The position numbers and the translations under genes are program-made. The notes below the pieces were generated by a model, which made no database searches, was not told where the DNA came from, and worked only from the letters and a program-made list of their open reading frames with translations. From assembly GCA_003266075.1 (NCBI GenBank), contig MUZZ01000029.1:1-10553 (forward strand): a DNA stretch of 10,553 nt, given 5' to 3'. Origin of the DNA: Methanosphaera sp. rholeuAM74 (GTDB lineage Archaea > Methanobacteriota > Methanobacteria > Methanobacteriales > Methanobacteriaceae). This document shows positions 7,060-10,553 of the stretch, piece after piece (position 1 is the stretch's first letter; each line of letters starts with the position of its first letter).

Positions 7060-9606
7060 CTATTCCTCCACCTCCAAGTTCATGTACTCCTCATCACTAA
7101 TAATTTGACCCTCCTCTAATTCTATGACAAGCTTACCAGCACGCATCTTACCAGCACTATAATCGAATGAATCACAAATCCTCTCTACACCCTCAAGTAT
7201 ACGAAGAACCTGGTCAAGCCAGTTGAAGATGTCACCCGCATAGATTGAAAGCTCATAATTCTCCTTATAATACCTGCTAATCTCAAGAGGACTCATACCA
7301 GACAGACGCTTATTGATAATGTCCTTAGAAATGTTTCTCTCAAGACACTTACAGTAAGGGTAATCCTCACAGTCACAGACAAAGAAGTCAGCCTGAAGCT
7401 TCAAGTACTTCTTCTTAGTAGCATAGTCAAGGTTCAAGACCAACTCACCACTCTCAAGCATCATCTTAACAGAATCCGAGAAGAGCAATGTACTCAGGTT
7501 ACGCTTAAGCTTAACAGCCAACTTACCAAGGACGTTACTAGGAAGATACACGTTAGTAATAGGTTCAATCACGCTGACAATATCAATGGCATCATCATGC
7601 AAATGATTACGAATATACTCTGCATGATTAATGTTCAAGAATGACATAGATACAGACCTACCATAACGGGTCACATTATAAGTATCAGATTGCTCATCAT
7701 AATCCAACAAGTCATAGTCGACTAGTTCATCCAATACCTGCTCATAGGTTAAGTCAGTATCCATACTATCATAATTGCTCTTAAGAACATCAACATCAGC
7801 ATCCTCAACTGCAGAAAAGTCACTTAAGACCTCCTCAAGAAGTCCGGAGTAGTCAAAATCCACGTCAACTCTTGCAACATCTGCATCAAGCAACTCTAAT
7901 GCCATCTGGTTTTCACTAACAAAGTCAAACTTCTTATCACTCTCAGGCAAGAGGTAAACAGTACCCTTATCATGGAATGATGGACGACCAGCACGGCCAA
8001 TCATCTGATAAAACTCGTTGACACTAAGCCACTCACGACCCATACGCAGGGTATCAAAAATCACTAATGATGCAGGCATATCAACACCAGCAGCTAAAGC
8101 TGCAGTAGTTACGATAGTGGATATATTCTGCTTAGCATACTCCTCCTCAATGTGAACCTTCTTAGAATATGTTAAACCAGAATGATAACTAGCAGCACTA
8201 ACACCCCTATTGTTGAGGTCGTTACTGATGACTTCGGTATATCTTCGAGAGTTTGTGAAGATTATCGTCTGACCCTTATAGCCCTTGTCTGATACGTTTT
8301 CAAACTCCCTCTTGGCAAGTTCCACCTCCGTGTCACGCTTGGTCTTCTCATTGGCAGTCTGAAGTAGGTGACGTTCAAGTGCTACTGGTCTTTTATCATA
8401 TGATACAAGCTTCATGTTAAAGTAGTCGGCAATCTCATCAGCATTATCAATTGTAGCAGACAAGCCTATGAGTTGAGCCGTAGGATAAAGTATTGACAGT
8501 CTGTTGATAAGACCATTGAGTCTATGACCCCTCTCAGGGCTTTCAAGCATATGTATCTCATCGATTATGACAACTCCAACATCACCGAGGCTTGAAACGT
8601 TTCCTGACCTTAATATGAAGTCTAATCCCTCATATGTTGCAACTATTATGTCAGCATCATCCGTGGATACATCAGGTATGACAAGTTCCTCATCAGCGTT
8701 GATTCTGTTGGATCCCACCTTTATCACAACATTAAGTCCTAGTGGATTGTATGTCTCTTTGAATGTCCTGTACTTCTGGTTAGCAAGTGCGACTATGGGT
8801 GAGAGGTATAGGAATTTCTTTTTGTTAAGTGCCTTAGGTATTCCTGCAAGTTCTCCGATTAATGTTTTTCCTGATGCCGTGGCTGATACTATTAGCAGGT
8901 TTTCATTGTATAGTAGTCCAGCATTCACTGCCAGTATCTGTGTTGGTAGGAGGTATTCTACTTTTCTTCTTAGTATTGACTTGAATATGTTTGGTATTTC
9001 AAGGTCTTCTATTGATACTTCTGCGAATCTTTCCTCGTTGTATTCTATTTTATCGTATAGTGTGAAGTCCTCGCTTTGGAGTTGGTCTTCTTGTGTTTCT
9101 ATGAAGTCTATTATCTCTGCTATGTCCTGTGGGTTATCTACTGTCTTTTTGATCTTGGATAGTACGACGTCGTTTATGTCGTATTCTTTTTGTACTTTCT
9201 TTAGTTCTGTGTTTGCACAGCTTTTGCATAGGTGTGCCTTGTAGTAGGTGTAGTCGTGTTTTTTGTCTAGTAGTTTGACTACTTTTTCCTTGTTGATGCA
9301 GTCGTTACATATGGGGATTCTCTTGTAGTTTATGTTGTGGTGTTTCAGGTATTTTATGAGGTTTTTGTCTTTTTTGGTTATTATGATGTTCTGTTTTTTG
9401 AGTATTTCTTCTAGTGTTTTTGTGTCTTGTTGTTGTTTTTTTCCGTTTTTTTCTACTGTGAACTTGTCGGCTTCTATGTGGTTGTTATTGTTTTTTAGCC
9501 TGAATTTTCCGATGAATTTTGGTGTTCTCTTGGTGTTTAATGCTCCTTTGGGTGAGCCTATGGGGTATAGTTCTATGTTTTTGTTTGTTGGTCTTAATAT
9601 TATCAT
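7060..9606 (-). CDS. Ski2-like superfamily 2 DNA/RNA helicase with terminal zinc-finger-like clusters
   Basis: The protein has 848 residues. Helicase motifs appear in order: a PTQ Q-motif-like element (221-223), motif I ATASGKT (242-248), Ia LSPIVALANQ (268-277), motif II DEIH (349-352), motif III SAT (383-385), IV IIFTNSRR (448-455), V TTAALAAGVDMP (500-511) and VI QMIGRAGRP (534-542). A winged-helix-like stretch (about 615-655, ending TRYGRSVS) follows, as in Hel308/Ski2 enzymes. The role is therefore ATP-driven 3'-5' unwinding of DNA or RNA; substrate unknown. Before the core, C100-x2-C103 and C127-x2-C130 form a probable zinc finger; near the end CDC-x5-CKC (C744, C746, C752, C754) may bind a second metal. 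The first 100 residues are K/N-rich. ATG 9606 is fixed by AGAGGT 5 nt upstream. It resembles a helicase family common in methanogens rather than canonical Hel308. Codon use shifts along the gene: AAA, AGA, ATA and C-ending early, AAG, GAG, CGT and GGT late. Confidence 0.93.
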   Translation of the reverse strand: MIILRPTNKNIELYPIGSPKGALNTKRTPKFIGKFRLKNNNNHIEADKFTVEKNGKKQQQDTKTLEEILKKQNIIITKKDKNLIKYLKHHNINYKRIPICNDCINKEKVVKLLDKKHDYTYYKAHLCKSCANTELKKVQKEYDINDVVLSKIKKTVDNPQDIAEIIDFIETQEDQLQSEDFTLYDKIEYNEERFAEVSIEDLEIPNIFKSILRRKVEYLLPTQILAVNAGLLYNENLLIVSATASGKTLIGELAGIPKALNKKKFLYLSPIVALANQKYRTFKETYNPLGLNVVIKVGSNRINADEELVIPDVSTDDADIIVATYEGLDFILRSGNVSSLGDVGVVIIDEIHMLESPERGHRLNGLINRLSILYPTAQLIGLSATIDNADEIADYFNMKLVSYDKRPVALERHLLQTANEKTKRDTEVELAKREFENVSDKGYKGQTIIFTNSRRYTEVISNDLNNRGVSAASYHSGLTYSKKVHIEEEYAKQNISTIVTTAALAAGVDMPASLVIFDTLRMGREWLSVNEFYQMIGRAGRPSFHDKGTVYLLPESDKKFDFVSENQMALELLDADVARVDVDFDYSGLLEEVLSDFSAVEDADVDVLKSNYDSMDTDLTYEQVLDELVDYDLLDYDEQSDTYNVTRYGRSVSMSFLNINHAEYIRNHLHDDAIDIVSVIEPITNVYLPSNVLGKLAVKLKRNLSTLLFSDSVKMMLESGELVLNLDYATKKKYLKLQADFFVCDCEDYPYCKCLERNISKDIINKRLSGMSPLEISRYYKENYELSIYAGDIFNWLDQVLRILEGVERICDSFDYSAGKMRAGKLVIELEEGQIISDEEYMNLEVEE

Positions 9607-9611
9607 GTTTT

Positions 9612-9750
9612 ACCTCTTTACATTATATTTGTTATTGTTTTGTTTGGTTATTGTTAGTTTAGTCTTCTTTCTTTTTATTTAATTTTTTAAAAATTATTTG
9701 GTTGTTTTTAGGCTTTATTGTTTTGTTATATCTTATATATAGTTTTTTTA
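9612..9750 (-). promoter_or_regulatory. Promoter and Shine-Dalgarno of the helicase gene
   Basis: On the minus strand AGAGGT (9612-9617) precedes the ATG by 5 nt. The best TATA element is the block reading AAAAAACTATATATAAG (about 9733-9750), with an A-rich BRE-like flank. Initiation about 25 nt downstream would give a leader of roughly 100 nt, long for an archaeon, so a second start closer to the gene is possible. Confidence 0.55.
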
Positions 9751-9814
9751 TTACTTTTATTTTTTGGTATTTTTTTTGGGTGTTTTTTGCCATTTTTTGG
9801 GTGTTAATACTTTT

Positions 9815-10062
9815 TACTTATCAATAGCATAACTTTTTGATGGTAGTTATCATGACCCCCCTCATTTTTTATTAATTTTTGATGTAATTAGTATGATTTT
9901 ATTATTAATTTTTGTATTGTGTTTTATTAATTTTTTTAGTTTTCAGATACTTCAGTAGTAGTTATCATACCCGTTATAGTAGTTATCACGACCCCCCTTG
10001 GAGTACTTATCACGACCCCCCCAAGTACTTATCAACACCCCCCAGTACTTATCAACTCCCCC
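9815..10062 (+). repeat. Seven TA(G/C)TTATCA repeats with following C runs
   Basis: Copies of TA(G/C)TTATCA start at 9815, 9844, 9959, 9980, 10004, 10026 and 10046, all in the same orientation. All except the first are followed 2-3 nt later by a C run: C6 (9856), C3 (9970), C6 (9992), C7 (10016), C6 (10038) and C5 (10058). The last five copies are spaced 21, 24, 22 and 20 bp, about two helical turns, so bound protein would sit on one face of the DNA. The last three share AGTACTTATCA, with a palindromic AGTACT. The array could be an operator set for the adjacent operon, iterons, or origin-recognition-box-like elements, whose archaeal versions also carry a G/C string. The spacing is not a multiple of three, so the repeats are not coding. 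Confidence 0.85.
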
Positions 10063-10070
10063 TACTAACC

Positions 10071-10080
10071 CTTTATATTA
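10071..10080 (+). promoter_or_regulatory. TATA element of the small-protein operon
   Basis: CTTTATATTA lies 9 nt after the last C run of the repeat cluster and 79 nt before the ATG at 10159. Initiation near 10105 would give a leader of about 55 nt. The repeats lie directly upstream of this box, where an archaeal activator or looping repressor would bind. Confidence 0.5.
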
Positions 10081-10104
10081 AAAAAAGAAGAAACTATTAC
10101 CTAG

Positions 10105-10150
10105 AAATACAACATTAGATTGTATTAAAAACTACTAAATACAACATAGG
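10105..10150 (+). repeat. Leader with inverted repeat and direct repeat
   Basis: AATACAA (10106-10112) and TTGTATT (10120-10126) form a 7-bp inverted repeat with a 7-nt loop. AAATACAACATTAG (10105-10118) is repeated as AAATACAACATAGG (10137-10150), 32 bp on, and the second copy runs into the Shine-Dalgarno. The second copy could therefore pair with TTGTATT in place of the first, an alternative fold next to the ribosome site. It may be an RNA switch or a DNA operator. Confidence 0.4.
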
Positions 10151-10158
10151 TGATAAAA

Positions 10159-10332
10159 ATGTTAGAAAGTATAAGAAAAAACAACATACCAACGCTAGAA
10201 AAAAGAAAAGCGATAATAAACAATGATATAGACCTAGAAGAATTAAATTATGGTTCAGTAATGTTATTTATAGCACTACCAGCATTATTCCTACTATCAT
10301 TACAGATGATGATGACAACTGGAACAATATAA
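10159..10332 (+). CDS. 57-residue single-pass membrane protein, unknown family
   Basis: ATG 10159 is chosen over the in-frame GTG at 10150 because AGGTGAT (10148-10154) is a strong Shine-Dalgarno and covers that GTG. The 57 residues divide into a charged N-terminal half (MLESIRKNN...DIDLEELN, 1-30) and one hydrophobic helix (about 33-50, SVMLFIALPALFLLSLQM) with a short tail MMTTGTI. With the charged part first, the N-terminus is probably cytosolic and the tail very short outside, like a tail-anchored small protein. The stop (10330-10332) is followed within 7 nt by the Shine-Dalgarno of the next small gene, so the two are likely co-transcribed. No family recognised. Confidence 0.75.
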   Translation: MLESIRKNNIPTLEKRKAIINNDIDLEELNYGSVMLFIALPALFLLSLQMMMTTGTI

Positions 10333-10351
10333 AAGTAAGGAGGAAATTAAA

Positions 10352-10456
10352 ATGAATATAACAGTAAAAATAACAAACTACTTAAACAAAAGAAACATGA
10401 AAAATAACAAAGAAAACACGAACACCCAGAGAAACAGACCATTAAAAGTTTTATAA
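10352..10456 (+). CDS. 34-residue basic peptide, unknown family
   Basis: A textbook AAGGAGGA Shine-Dalgarno (GGAGG at 10339-10343) lies 8 nt before ATG 10352. The frame encodes 34 residues, starting MNITVKITNYLNKRN and ending RPLKVL before TAA 10454-10456. It has 8 Lys/Arg against one acidic residue and is N/T-rich, with no membrane helix. The gap to the previous stop is 19 nt and T tracts follow, so this looks like the second gene of a two-gene transcript. A basic peptide could bind nucleic acid or the acidic part of its neighbour; this is speculation. The ribosome site is the main evidence that it is translated. Confidence 0.55.
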   Translation: MNITVKITNYLNKRNMKNNKENTNTQRNRPLKVL

Positions 10457-10483
10457 CTACCACAAAATCCCCTAAATTACAAC

Positions 10484-10507
10484 TTTTTTTTTCATGTAAA
10501 TTTTTTT
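10484..10507 (+). terminator. Double oligo-T terminator of the small-protein operon
   Basis: A T9 run (10484-10492) and a T7 run (10501-10507) start 28 nt after the stop of the 34-residue peptide. Tandem T tracts on the coding strand are the typical archaeal termination signal. Confidence 0.6.
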
Positions 10508-10538
10508 AGAACATTCACAACGAATTCTAATTCATACA

Positions 10539-10551
10539 CCCCCCCCCCCCC
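10539..10551 (+). repeat. 13-C homopolymer at the window edge
   Basis: Thirteen consecutive C close the window, broken only by the final AC. Such a run is far from the base composition of this AT-rich DNA. It may be a slippage-prone tract, another member of the C-run sites upstream, or an artefact at a contig or read end. Confidence 0.9.
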
Positions 10552-10553
10552 AC

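Larger units (their letters stand above)
9607..10158. other. Long divergent intergenic region with T-rich DNA and repeats
   Basis: About 550 bp lie between the divergent helicase and small-protein operon. From 9607 to about 9800 the plus strand is T-rich and nearly free of C. From 9862 to 9950 it is almost entirely A and T. Between and after these blocks lies the TA(G/C)TTATCA repeat cluster. The right end holds the operon promoter and leader. No convincing coding frame is present; the open frame at 9912-10118 is low-complexity translation of the repeats. Confidence 0.75.

Noticed and set aside
8567..9244. 225-codon plus-strand frame inside the helicase gene
   Set aside because: It is antisense to clear helicase motifs, is Ser-rich low-complexity sequence, and has no ribosome site.
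9332..9682. 116-codon plus-strand frame across the helicase start
   Set aside because: It is a T-rich, Phe/Leu-rich artefact of composition overlapping the helicase N-terminus and promoter.
10026..10054. Bacterial DnaA boxes (TTATCAACA resembles TTATCCACA)
   Set aside because: The similarity is limited to one copy, and the gene content is archaeal, where DnaA is absent.
9815..10062. CRISPR array
   Set aside because: Repeat cores are 9 bp, with spacers of 11-15 bp that are mostly C runs; far too small and regular for CRISPR.
9912..10118. 68-codon plus-strand frame over the repeat cluster
   Set aside because: Its Tyr-His-Asp-Pro-Pro-like content comes from the DNA repeats, whose spacing (20-24 bp) is not a multiple of three; no ribosome site.
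4664..10553. tRNA or rRNA genes
   Set aside because: No cloverleaf-like block with a TTCGA-type T arm and CCA-proximal stem was seen on either strand; a covariance search would settle it.

Overview
The window looks like chromosome of an AT-rich methanogenic archaeon, most likely a Methanosphaera-type gut member of the Methanobacteriales. The evidence is a giant Ig-like 'adhesin-like' surface protein built of near-identical modules, archaeal TATA elements, strong GGTGAT/GGAGG Shine-Dalgarno sites, oligo-T terminators, and a DUF2085 membrane protein and Ski2-like helicase of archaeal style. The genus is inferred from gene content and composition, not from a marker gene.

Layout. Positions 1-4399 (+) hold the C-terminal 1,465 codons of an adhesin-like protein whose start lies outside the window. 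Twelve complete 92-94-residue modules (period 276 or 282 bp), preceded by part of a thirteenth, are followed by three longer C-terminal Ig-like modules. A hairpin plus T tract ends the transcript. Positions 4664-5497 (-) encode a zinc-ribbon, single-pass membrane protein with a helical outer domain. Positions 5498-5839 are mostly intergenic, with a possible 33-residue membrane peptide (5742-5843, +). Positions 5840-6196 (-) encode a DUF2085 membrane protein. It diverges, over a 40-bp gap, from a HExxH metallopeptidase-like protein (6237-7052, +). That gene converges, with 7 bp between stop codons, on an 848-residue Ski2-like helicase (7060-9606, -) with extra cysteine clusters at both ends.

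Positions 9607-10158 are the most unusual part: T-rich DNA, then seven copies of TA(G/C)TTATCA, six of them followed 2-3 nt later by a run of 3 to 7 C. The last five copies are spaced 20-24 bp apart. Just downstream are a TATA element, a leader with inverted and direct repeats, and two tiny genes with strong Shine-Dalgarno sites (10159-10332, a 57-residue single-pass membrane protein; 10352-10456, a 34-residue basic peptide), then T tracts and a 13-C homopolymer at the right edge.

Functionally, the adhesin and zinc-ribbon protein are envelope proteins; the helicase and metallopeptidase-like protein are probably cytosolic. The genes do not form one pathway. The best candidate for an undescribed system is the repeat cluster with the small-protein operon beside it. 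It could be a regulatory array for the operon or an origin-like (ORB/iteron-like) locus next to a helicase gene. Strand composition also flips nearby, inside the helicase gene.
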